A program made the translations under genes and the position numbers. Below are positions 21,324-31,611 of a stretch of DNA of 64,000 nucleotides, piece after piece. The stretch's first letter is position 1. Each line of letters opens with the position of its first letter. Under the pieces are notes generated by a model. It searched no databases, had not been told where the DNA came from, and saw only the letters and a list, made by a program, of their open reading frames with translations. The stretch comes from Hedera helix (taxonomy: Eukaryota; Streptophyta; Magnoliopsida; Apiales; Araliaceae). Location: the NCBI GenBank assembly GCA_947179155.2, contig OX359264.1:6897501-6961500 (forward strand), in the 5' to 3' direction.

Positions 21324-23496
21324 ATTACTCATGCTTTTTTTTTTCTTTATAGTTTAATTCCAATATTTTTTCACCTTTTACCGGTGTAGCTGTTTTGACT
21401 TTTTTCTTGAGCGGATAAAAATTACAGATGGCCGAATGGGTGGGATTTACGTAGTAGTGTTGTGGCATGTGATGGTAACTTAAAAAATGGCCTCTGAGAT
21501 TCATCTAATTGGTCTAATATGATTTTTTAAGTGTTACCCCATCGGTAACACAAGGTCCTATTTTAAACTTATATATACAAATATTAAAGAATATTTTGTT
21601 CACTCTCATTCTTATTTTAAATCTACAAGGTCTATTTTAACCTTCAAAAAAAACTTAAGAGATTATTTTTTTAAGTACAGTACCGAGCTGAACAATGTGG
21701 GATAGCGCTCCATTGTATACTTATTACCTTCATGCGAATTAATAAAGATTCATTGTGTCAAGTGGGTTATAAAATAAGAAAGTATTTTTATTTAAAAAAA
21801 TAATATTTTTACATAAAAAAAAATAATACTTCCACATGAATCTTTCTTACTATTCATGTGAGAAAGATTATATGAAATAGAACAAGTATAAGTGTACAAC
21901 ATCCAACTTAACCATTAAAAAGTAGATCATGACATTAAAATTCGTATCATACTTCACCTTTTAATGATTAAGATAAATGTAGTGTTTGATTTTGTATTTG
22001 CATGTCGTGTATGTAGACTTATCCGCGTGGTCATGTGTGTGATGAAGAACTGAATTTAACCGAAAAATTGGCCGGGCCAAACCGATCCGACAATAAACTA
22101 AATCGAAAATTATAAAATAAATGAACCGATAGCTAAAAAAAAATTGAAGTTCGGTTGATTGATTTTGGTTTAGTTTTCAAAAAAAAAAAAAACTGAAATC
22201 AACTGAATTTTTTAAATTATAATATAATTATATATTTTATATACTTTATTAATAATTATTTATTTTATATAGTTATATATTTATATATTATAAAATATAA
22301 ATACAATAATACATTAATTTACTTTCTAATTCTATGGTGCCTGCTACTCTGCTGAGACTTCTAAGTTCTAAATAAATAAAGCACATAAAGCACCTTTTCC
22401 ATGTTGGAATATCCGGTCCAATTCTAAATGACATATTGTAATGACTTTCTTTAAAATTAAATAAATTATTATTATTATTATAAATATTATTGTTCAAATA
22501 TATCATATTTAATATTTTTTAAATAAAATTGCTTTTAAGTTTACACTTATTTTACATGGATTATTAATTAAGCTCGTGTAATCTCAATTATTCAAGTAAA
22601 ATATTTGGAAACAAATGCTTATTTTGCTGTGTGAGCCGTGAGGTTGTTCAATCTTTTTTTGACTTATTTCTTTATAGGTATTACGGTTATTTCACAATCA
22701 AATGAATTTGTTTTTTCTGCTAAACCCGTTAAATTTAATCTTCGGATGGTTTATATTCTGGTTTTGCACTTTTATTGCGGGTGTCTCAGTTTCCTTAATT
22801 AATGAGTATTGCTACGAATTCTTACTTACAAAAACTAGCTTATAACACTAATTGTACATTTCAATGTATTTAATATTTGGGAGTAATGCACTTGCAAACG
22901 GTCATATTTAACCGATCAAACCGCTTAAATCGATTGTTTTAAATGATAATCGAATAGGTCAATAATTAATTACGGAATAAAATTTTAAACAATTTTAATT
23001 TTTAATTTTTTATAGCTGTCTTAAATTGTTTGATTATTTTTTAGATATAAAATCAATCAAACCGATCGTTGTACACACCTAAATTCCATTTGGTATTGCT
23101 TATTAATTTACTGTTTTAGTACGGTCTCTTCATTTTTTGTATCTCACTGTATTATTCATAATACTACTTCTCTCGTTCAATTTTTCATATTATTTGTAAA
23201 ATGATTTTTTTAATTGTTTTGCTATTCCATTCCCCATGGAATTACATAGTAATATTCGGATTTTTTTCCCTTATACATCAAGATGAGTTTGATATATTTA
23301 ATACTATTGTTGACTATGTTAATTAATTCTGAAACCGAAGCGGAATTAAATGAAATTGCACCCCAAGTTTCAAAACATGCACCGCACCAATTACAAGGAG
23401 TGTCATGTGTGATTTTAAAATTATCAAATCACGCCCAAGTGATTTTATATGAGGTTTATACTTTCAACAACACCAAACCACTCTATACTCCATGCT
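21324..23496. other. AT-rich spacer; no gene seen
   Basis: Homopolymer runs and TA-rich stretches dominate. CCGAT/AACCG-rich segments around 22050-22170 and 22900-22940 resemble decayed MITE sequence, but I could not define ends. No coding region is supported. Confidence 0.5.
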
Positions 23497-24418
23497 ACTG
23501 ATGTAAGACCTCGAATTTTATGAAATATAAAATTTAATTTTTCTTCATATATATTTTTTTCATGAAACAGTAAGTGGTTAAATTGACAAAATTGAAAGTT
23601 AAGGATGTTATGTGCAAATTTTATTTTGTCGGACAATATTCGTTTTGTCGGGGAATATTCGGGTCGTACGACGGCGCCGAAATAACTAATTATTGGTGGA
23701 CCCCATAACGGAATATTTGTCGGATATAGAAAACGACAGAAGTGACATTTTTAAATAAAAATAGTCAACGGTGTTAACTGTTAAAATACCGGTGATAAAA
23801 GAATAGTAGCATACGGTAATTTATGGTATTTTACTGTAGCACGCGGTACTCTACAGTAGCACACGGTATTGCACAGTGTCTCATATTATTGGTCTGATAA
23901 TTGACACCGTAACTGTTACGCATCATTTCATCGATAATTGTCATTGCATAATATTTTATATTATTAATTCAATAATTGTTGTTACACAGTATTTTGCATT
24001 ATTGATTTAATAATTGTCATTACACTGTATTTCATATCATTGAATCAATAATTGTTGGTGCACCGTGTTAAAATTATTGAACATAATAATTGTCACTGTA
24101 GCAAATACACTGTAATTTATATTATTAAATTAATAATAATCTGTAAAGTGTTTATTACATTATTGTTGAATTATTGTTGTAGTATTATTTTAATATATAT
24201 GTTGGACCCACAGGAAGAATAAATAAATAAATTTAAAAAAAAATAATTAATTAATTTTTACTATTTTAAATAGTAACCATGTGGACCCTCTGTGGGGGCC
24301 ACATGAATTCTAAACATGAAAATTGCTGGGAATTGGTAGGTGGAGGCTACGCATCCTCTGCTGAAATTTTTCAGCTGGCGTGCTCACCTACCACACGCAT
24401 ACTAGCTTCTTTTCCCCT

Positions 24419-24426
24419 ATAAATAG
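24419..24426 (+). promoter_or_regulatory. TATA box of element B 5' LTR
   Basis: TATAAATA in CCCCTATAAATAGCTTGC, identical to the context in the right LTR and similar in the solo LTR. Confidence 0.75.
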
Positions 24427-24557
24427 CTTGCTCAGCTGAATAGAAAAATCACACCTAAAACATAAAATTTTTCTATAAGAATTTTATGAGTTTTCTCTGA
24501 GAATTGTAAGGTTATTTTGAGTGTTTGAAAGCCAAAAGGAGTGCAAGAATTTTTCAA

Positions 24558-24838
24558 GTAAGTTTTTTTATTAAAGAGTAGTAATTTCATAAATTCCTAT
24601 TTTTCACGGTATTCACAAATCTTCCCTTAGAAGACTCTTCTTTGAGAAGATTCAATTTTAAAAGCTTTCTTTGGAAGATTTATTTTGGAATATTATTTTA
24701 AAAACTATTTGAAAGTAGTTATATTATACTAGAAAAATTATGTTAAACATATATAATTTTGATAGTTCATAATATATGAATTATCATACACCTTGAAATT
24801 TATATGTGGTAATTACTAATTTTATTAAAAATATATAG
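24558..24838 (+). other. Intron-like block in element B 5' LTR leader
   Basis: Begins at CAA/GTAAGTTTTT and ends ATATATAG/GTTGA, with TACTAAT about 20 bases before the end. It starts about 130 bases downstream of the TATA box. The LTRs of element A lack this block precisely. Confidence 0.6.
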
Positions 24839-25431
24839 GTTGATTAACATCATTTAAATCAATATTCAGTCACGTGTTAAGGTAAGGAATACCATTCATT
24901 TCAAACTCTTAAATTTACTGTGGTAAGGAATGTCCTTTTTTTTGAATATCATCTTCTTTCATATTCTATTATTTAAATTTACCACGGTAAGGGATTATCA
25001 TTATTTGATTCTCGAAAATAATATCGTTTCTTTCTTGTGCCATTTATTTCCATGTATTAAATTGTGGGAATAACCTTACGGCGCGGATTATATCAAGAAC
25101 TCAACTGTTGAAGGCTAATGATAATTTATTCGTCATTATCTTAGTCATGATATTTCTTACTGGGCTATTTGAGCTCACCCTTTCTTTTGTTCCATTATTT
25201 TTCAACAGGAAATGAGAACATAGCTGGGTCTAGCCGGGGAATGGAGTGAGAGTCCGAGGGATAACTATTATAATCTTCACGTGTTGTAAAATAAGTGTGA
25301 TAATAATAGTGAAGACTTAGTTGTGTATTATTATACACTGTACTATTGAGCGTTGTACTACTTTGTAATAATTTTGTTTTTTGACAACTCAAGTTTGGGC
25401 TGTGTGGGCCTAGATTTGGGGGTGTCACAGT

Positions 25432-25443
25432 TGGCATCAGAGC
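25432..25443 (+). other. Primer binding site of element B
   Basis: TGGCATCAGAGC, one base different from the initiator-Met site of element A, two bases after the LTR end. Confidence 0.85.
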
Positions 25444-25629
25444 TTAGGGATATGATCTTTAATGGAGATCTGGGGTTATAACTAGTAGGGGAGAGACGAA
25501 TATAATCAGTCACTAGTGTGTCCCACCTAAATGAGATTTTGTTATCTAATGAGTCGATTTGAATATAGGGACATGAAGTAATGAGTCAGTTTGTTTAAAC
25601 TAACATTTGTTTTGTGACAACAGTTTAGT

Positions 25630-26814
25630 ATGACATTTGGAAATCAAGAGGTTAACTATGGAATGCCTAAAGCGAATGTAGCCGAGAATCAAGAGGCCCC
25701 AAACAATCCTCCTGCCAACTCAGGAAATAATGTTCCTGATAACATGATGAACGATGGATTCTTTAGGAATTTCATGCAGTTCATACAGAATCAAGCAAGA
25801 GGAAATCCAGTCAATAATAACGGAAGAAACGCTGGTAATTTGAGGATGGTCACTGTCAAGCAATTTAAAGAATTGGGACTACCTGAATTCCACGGGAAGC
25901 CTGACCCACTCAAAGCGGAGGCATGGCTGAAGTAGACGACAAAAATACTTGATGTCTTACAATGCGCTGATAATCAAAAGGTGCCATTTGCCACTTTTAT
26001 GTTACGAGGTGAGGCGGGTCATTGGTGGGAAGCGGTAAAACGTATCCAACCTTCAGCGCTCGAAATGTCTTGGACAGAATTCGAAGAACTGTTTAACGAG
26101 AAGTATTTCCCAGAAAGCATCCGCCATATGAAAGAGGTGGAATTCATTAAGCTGGAGCAGGGAATCATGACAGTCTCCCAATATGAAGCTAAGTTCGCCG
26201 AGTTATCTCGTTTTGCCACTCATCTAGTGGATGGCGAAGCACGAATGAGTCGGATGTTCCTAAGAGGTTTGAGATTCAAAATTCGTCAACAACATAACTC
26301 TCATAAATTCATTTTGTATTCAGATGTTGTGGATAGGGCTTAAAGGGTGGAGCAAACAGATGAAACATTGCAGCCAAGAGTTAATGATCAGCATAGAGAA
26401 AGGAATGACAACAACCACAGGAACGAGAACCATCGAGGAGGTAACCAACATTTCGATGGTAATTCTACATCAAATAACAGAAGAGGAGAATCCAGTGGGA
26501 ACAATTTCAAAAGAAAGAGATTCCATAATAATTATGGAAGGGCACCAACACCAATACCAGCACCAGCACCAACCCCAGTTTCCAGGGGAGAAGATCGACT
26601 ACCAGTGAGATGCTATAGGTGTAGTCAGGAACGTCACATCAGCCCAAACTGTACACAACAGTCCAAAAAGTGCTACAGTTGTGGGAAAGAGGGTCATCTT
26701 GCGTGGTTTTGTCCTGTCACAAAATCAAGTCCAGCTACAATGATGATACCAAAAGCTAGCGCGGATAAGGAAAAATTTGTAGTTCAAGGGAGAGCTTTTG
26801 TTGTGACATCCTAA
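25630..26814 (+). pseudogene. Element B gag with three in-frame stop codons
   Basis: A single frame runs from ATG 25630 into pol and is interrupted by TAG 25933-25935, TAA 26341-26343 and TAA 26812-26814. Its parts are a low-complexity Asn/Pro-rich start, the capsid-type region (LRGEAGHWWEAVKR, FNEKYFPESIRHMKE, LSRFATHLVDGEARM), a Pro/Ala linker, then two CCHC knuckles (CYRCSQERHISPNC and CYSCGKEGHLAWFC). Gag packages element RNA in cytoplasmic particles. Each stop differs by one C-to-T change from a Gln codon. The last stop could instead be an ancestral gag terminator. Confidence 0.9.
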
Positions 26815-29800
26815 ATGGCACGAAACTCGAACGAGGTGATAACCGGTAAGCTATTCATAAATTCTCGTGAAGTCTACGCTTTGTTAGATACTGGCTCTAC
26901 CCATTCTTTTATCTCACCTGCATGTGCTCAGCGTTTAAACTTAACTCCTGAAAATTTGGACTTTGACTTATCAGTTGAAACCCCATTAGGAGAAATGACC
27001 ATTACATCTACTGTCTATAAATCTTACCTAGTTCAAATCAACAACCTCACATTACCTGTTGACCTTATTTCTTTGGAAATACATGAATTTGATGTGATTT
27101 TAGGAATTGATTGGTTGACTACCCATCATGCTAAAATTGATTATTTTCATAAGATTATTAGTTTTCATATTCCTAATCAACCTGTCATGCAAATTCAAGC
27201 AACTAAACCATTGAAATCTATAACTGTTATTTCTAGCCATAAAGCCATTCGTTTATTGAAAAACAGATGTCAAGCCTTTTTATCTCATGCCACTGATTTG
27301 AACAAAAATACGTCAAACTTGAATGATATTCCCATTGTTAATGAGTTTCCTGACGTTTTTCCTGAAGAACTTCCTAGCTTACCCCCAAACCATGAAATTG
27401 AATTTTGTATTGATCTTGAACCAGGTACTAAGCCCATTTCCAAAGCCCCATACCGAATGGCTCCCAGTGAACTTCAAGGGTTAAAAGTCCAACTACAGGA
27501 ATTGTTGGATACTGGTTTCATTCGTCCGAGTGCATCACCTTGGGGTGCTCCTGTTCTATTTGTGAAGAAGAAAGACGGGAGTATGAGATTGTGCATTGAC
27601 TACCGAGAATTGAACTATGTCACCATAAAAAACAGGTACCCGTTACCTCGAATCGATGACATGTTTGATAAATTACAAGGTGCTCAACATTTCTCAAAGA
27701 TTGATCTTCGTTCTGGATATTATCAGTTAAAGGTTAAAGCTGAGGACATTCCAAAGACTGCTTTCAGAACTCGTTATGGGCATTATGAGTTCTTAGTCAT
27801 GCCTTTTGGACTAACCAATGCTCCTGCAGCTTTCATGGACATGATGAACCGGATATTCAAGGAACATTTGGATCATTTTGTAGTTGTCTTTATTGATGAC
27901 ATTCTCATATACTCCAAGAGTCGTGAGGATCATGAACAACACCTGAGATTAATACTCCAAAAGCTACGTGAGAACAAGTTGTATGCCAAGCTGAAGAAGT
28001 GTGAATTTTGGATTGAGGAAGTCACGTTCCTTAGGCATGTGATTTCCAGTAAGGGAATATCAGTTGATCCTGCAAAGATCGAAGCGATATTAAATTGGGA
28101 GCAACCTCGGTCAGTAACTGAAGTCCGAAGTTTTCTGGGCTTAGCTGGTTATTATCGGAGATTCATAGAAGGATTTTCTCGAATCGCCACTCTATTAACT
28201 CAGCTGACTCGGAAAAGTACAAAATTCGTATGGAACGAGAAATGCGAGAAAAGTTTTCAAGAACTCAAGAAGAGACTTATTTCAGCTCCTGTTCTGACCA
28301 TACCATCAGGATCAGGAGAATTTGTTATCTACAGCGATGCTTCAGGCAAAGGTCTAGGCTGTGTCCTTATGCAACATGGAAATGTTATAGCCTACGCCTC
28401 TCGACAACTCAAAGATTATGAGAAAAATTATCCTACTCATGATCTAGAGTTGGCAGCAGTTGTTTTCGCGTTGAAGATCTGGAGACACTACTTGTACGGA
28501 GAAAAAGTGGATATCTATACGGATCATAAAAGTCTCAAGTATTTCTTCACCCAGAAGGAACTCAACATGCGACAACGACGTTGGCTTGAGCTGTTGAAGG
28601 ATTATGACCACACAATCCAGTATCACCCGGGAAAGGCGAACGTTGTAGCTGACGCTTTGAGCAGAAGATCTTATGCGAGTACAAGTGCACTGCTGACAAA
28701 ACAGAAGCGTATTCTGTACGACTTGCAAAAGATGGAGATAGAGCTAAAGACACCAGGGACCCACTCGAAGATTGCTCACGTGCGAGTAGAACCGGCTTTA
28801 ATCGATAAAATTAAAGCTGCTCAAGTTACCGATCCGGAATTGATGAACATGATGAAGAAAGTACAAGAAGGTGCCATTCCCGAAGCAAGAATCGACGAGA
28901 AAGGAATACTTCGAGTCAACTCTCGACTCTATGTTCCTAACGATCCTGAATTAAAGCATAAAATCATGATGGAGGCACACAACACGCCGTTTGCAATCCA
29001 CCCAGGAGGTACCAAGATGTATCGAGATCTTCGACATACATTTTGGTGGAACAATATGAAAAGGGAGATTGCAGAGTTTATCTCAAGGTGTCTAACTTGT
29101 CAACGTGTCAAGGCAGAACATCAAGTACCTAAAGGTCCATTACAACCACTTGAAGTTCCCGAATGGAAGTGGGAACACATCAATATGAACTTCGTAACGG
29201 GTCTTCCCAAAGTTTCTCAAGGCTTAGATGCAATTTGGGTGATCGTAGATAGATTGACCAAATCTGCCCATTTCTTGCCTATACGAGAAAACTTTTCACT
29301 TGAACGTCTTGCCGGTATGTACATAAATGAGATTGTGAGATTGCATGGTATGCTAGTTTCCATAGTTTCTGATCGAGATCCTAGATTTACTTCACGCTTT
29401 TGGATCAGTCTACAAAAAACTATGGGCACTGAGCTACGATTCAGTTCTGCATTCCATCCTCAAACGAACGGACAATCGGAAAGGACGATCCAGACCCTCG
29501 AAGATCTTTTGAGACTTTGCGTACTAGATTTCAAAGGAAGTTGGGATAAGTACCTGCCATTGGTGGAATTTTCCTACAACAACAGTTACCAAGCAAGTAT
29601 AGGTATGACTCCATTCGAGGCTTTATATGGACGCAAGTGTCGCTCTCCAGTATGTTGGAATGAGGTAGGAGAAGCAAAATTGTTAGGACCCGAGTTGGTA
29701 CGCTTGACAACAGAAAAGATCCAAATGATCCGACAACGAATACAGACCGCACAAGAACGACAAAAGAGTTATGCTGATCTTCATCGGAGAGACGAACGTT

Positions 29801-30276
29801 TCAACGTCGGAGATCATGTATTCTTATGTGTTTCTCCATGGAAAGGGGTTACGAGATTCGGAAAGAGAGGAAAGCTCAACCCTCGATTTATTGGCCCATT
29901 TGAAATCCTCGATCAAATAGGAACCGTAGCTTACAGACTAGCCCTACCACCAAGTATGTCTCGCATCCATAACGTTTTTCACATATCTATGTTACGTAAA
30001 TATGTGAAGGACCCAAACCACGTCATTGAGTTAGAACCAGACGTTATAGCAGAGGATTTAACATACAAGGAGGTACCTGTTAAGATTCTAGATAAGAAGG
30101 AGCAGACCCTACGCTCAAAGGTTATACCTCAAGTTAAGGTTTTATGGAGGAACCAAGATATTGAGGAAATGACCTGGGAGTTAGAATCTGAGATGAAATC
30201 TAAGTATCCTTACCTCTTCGAAATGGCAGGTACGTCAATTTCGGGGACGAAATTTCATAAGGAGGGGAGGTTGTAA
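26815..30276 (+). CDS. Element B pol: protease, reverse transcriptase, RNase H, integrase (1153 codons, open)
   Basis: Order: retropepsin with catalytic Asp25 (ALLDTGSTHS); reverse transcriptase about 220-400 with catalytic VFIDDILIYS near 358-367; RNase H from about 500 (YSDASGKGLG, Asp508); integrase zinc region near 728-765 (HPGGTKMY ... CLTCQR); integrase core; and a chromodomain-like tail (QVKVLWRNQDIEEMTWE). The second and third integrase acidic residues are Asp853 and Glu889 (DD35E spacing), but the first, residue 792, is Asn (MNFVTGLP), where element A has Asp. Integrase is thus predicted inactive. The ATG at 26815 directly follows a stop and may be only the first Met after it, since the frame is continuous with gag. 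The stop overlaps the LTR start. Confidence 0.93.
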   Translation: MARNSNEVITGKLFINSREVYALLDTGSTHSFISPACAQRLNLTPENLDFDLSVETPLGEMTITSTVYKSYLVQINNLTLPVDLISLEIHEFDVILGIDWLTTHHAKIDYFHKIISFHIPNQPVMQIQATKPLKSITVISSHKAIRLLKNRCQAFLSHATDLNKNTSNLNDIPIVNEFPDVFPEELPSLPPNHEIEFCIDLEPGTKPISKAPYRMAPSELQGLKVQLQELLDTGFIRPSASPWGAPVLFVKKKDGSMRLCIDYRELNYVTIKNRYPLPRIDDMFDKLQGAQHFSKIDLRSGYYQLKVKAEDIPKTAFRTRYGHYEFLVMPFGLTNAPAAFMDMMNRIFKEHLDHFVVVFIDDILIYSKSREDHEQHLRLILQKLRENKLYAKLKKCEFWIEEVTFLRHVISSKGISVDPAKIEAILNWEQPRSVTEVRSFLGLAGYYRRFIEGFSRIATLLTQLTRKSTKFVWNEKCEKSFQELKKRLISAPVLTIPSGSGEFVIYSDASGKGLGCVLMQHGNVIAYASRQLKDYEKNYPTHDLELAAVVFALKIWRHYLYGEKVDIYTDHKSLKYFFTQKELNMRQRRWLELLKDYDHTIQYHPGKANVVADALSRRSYASTSALLTKQKRILYDLQKMEIELKTPGTHSKIAHVRVEPALIDKIKAAQVTDPELMNMMKKVQEGAIPEARIDEKGILRVNSRLYVPNDPELKHKIMMEAHNTPFAIHPGGTKMYRDLRHTFWWNNMKREIAEFISRCLTCQRVKAEHQVPKGPLQPLEVPEWKWEHINMNFVTGLPKVSQGLDAIWVIVDRLTKSAHFLPIRENFSLERLAGMYINEIVRLHGMLVSIVSDRDPRFTSRFWISLQKTMGTELRFSSAFHPQTNGQSERTIQTLEDLLRLCVLDFKGSWDKYLPLVEFSYNNSYQASIGMTPFEALYGRKCRSPVCWNEVGEAKLLGPELVRLTTEKIQMIRQRIQTAQERQKSYADLHRRDERFNVGDHVFLCVSPWKGVTRFGKRGKLNPRFIGPFEILDQIGTVAYRLALPPSMSRIHNVFHISMLRKYVKDPNHVIELEPDVIAEDLTYKEVPVKILDKKEQTLRSKVIPQVKVLWRNQDIEEMTWELESEMKSKYPYLFEMAGTSISGTKFHKEGRL
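30258..30271 (+). other. Polypurine tract of element B
   Basis: AAGGAGGGGAGGT immediately before the LTR start TGTAAGACC. Confidence 0.88.
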
Positions 30277-31191
30277 GACCCCGAATTTTATGAAATATAA
30301 AATTTAATTTTTCTTTATATATATTTTTTTCATGAAACAGTAAGTGGTTAAATTGACAAAATTGAAAGTTAAGGATGTTATGTGCAAATTTTATTTTGTC
30401 GGACAATATTCGTTTTGTCGGGGAATATTCGGACCGTAAGACGGCGCCGAAATAACTAATTATTTATGGACCCCACAACGGAATATTTGTCGGATATAGA
30501 AAACGACAGAAGTGACCTTTTTAAATAAAAATAGTCAACGGTGTTAACTGTTAAAATACCGGTGATAAAAGAATAGTAGCATACGGTAATTTATGGTATT
30601 TTACTGTAGCACGCGGTACTCTACAGTAGCACACGGTATTGCATAGTATCTCATATTATTGGTCTGATAATTGACACCGTAACTGTTACGCATCATTTTA
30701 TCGATAATTGTCATTGCAGAATATTTTATATTATCAATTCAATAATTGTTGTTACACAGTATTTTGCATTATTGATTTAATAAGTGTCATTACACTGTAT
30801 TTCATATAATTGACTCAATAATTGTTGGTGCACTGTAGTTAAAATTATTGAACCTAATAATTGTCACTGTAGCAAATACACTGTAATTTATATTATTAAA
30901 TTAATAATAATCTGTAATGTGTTTATTACATTATTGTTGAATTATTGTTGTAGCATTATTTTAATATATATGTTGGACCCACAGGAAGAATAAATAAATA
31001 AATTTAAAATAAATAAATTATTAATTAATTTTTACTATTTTAAATATTAACCATGTGGACCTTCTGTGGGGGCCACATGAATTCTAAACATGAAAATTGC
31101 TGGGAATTGGTAGGTGGAGGCTGCGCAGCCTCTGCTGAAATTTTTCAACTGGCGTGCTCACCTACCACACGCATAGTAGCGTCTTTTCCCC

Positions 31192-31199
31192 TATAAATA
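31192..31199 (+). promoter_or_regulatory. TATA box of element B 3' LTR
   Basis: TATAAATA in CCCCTATAAATAGCTTGC; transcription would be expected to start about 30 bases on. Confidence 0.75.
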
Positions 31200-31331
31200 G
31201 CTTGCTCAGCTGAATAGAAAAATCACACCTAAAACATAAAATTTTTCTATAAGGATTTTATGAGTTTTCTCTGAGAATTGTAAGGTTATTTTGAGTGTTT
31301 GAAAGCCAAAAGGAGTGCAGGAATTTTTCAA

Positions 31332-31611
31332 GTAAGTTTTTTATTAAAGAGTAGTAATTTCATAAATTTCTATTTTTCACGGTATTCACAAATCTTCCCT
31401 TAGAAGACTCTTCTTTAAGAAGATTCATTTTTAAAAGCTTTATTTGGAAGATTTATTTTGGAATATTATTTTAAAAACTATTTGAAAGTAGTTATATTAT
31501 ACTACAAAAATTATGTTAAACATATATAATTTTGATAGTTCATAATATATGAATTATCATACACCTTGAAATTTATATGTGGTAATTACTAATTTTATTA
31601 AAAATATATAG
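31332..31611 (+). other. Intron-like block (280 bp) in element B 3' LTR leader
   Basis: 5' boundary TTTTTCAA/GTAAGTTTT, 3' boundary AAATATATAG/GTTGATC, and TACTAAT at 31587-31593, whose branch A is 19 bases from the acceptor. It is AT-rich like plant introns. Removing it gives TTCAA/GTTGATCAACC, and element A reads TTCAAGTTAATCAACC at 6379-6394. Confidence 0.65.

Larger units (their letters stand above)
23502..25429 (+). repeat. 5' LTR of element B (1928 bp, internally deleted)
   Basis: Starts TGTAAGACCTCG and ends GGGGTGTCACA. At about 25088 it jumps from GGCGCGGATTA to TATCAAGAACTC, skipping about 1.19 kb that is present in the right LTR (about 31864-33055). Confidence 0.93.

Noticed and set aside
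22040..23070. AACCGAT-rich stretches resembling the hAT-type MITEs
   Set aside because: No paired termini or target duplication could be defined.
26324..26608. 94-codon ORF with Gln/His runs overlapping element B gag
   Set aside because: Alternative-frame reading of the gag linker; the true frame carries the CCHC knuckles.
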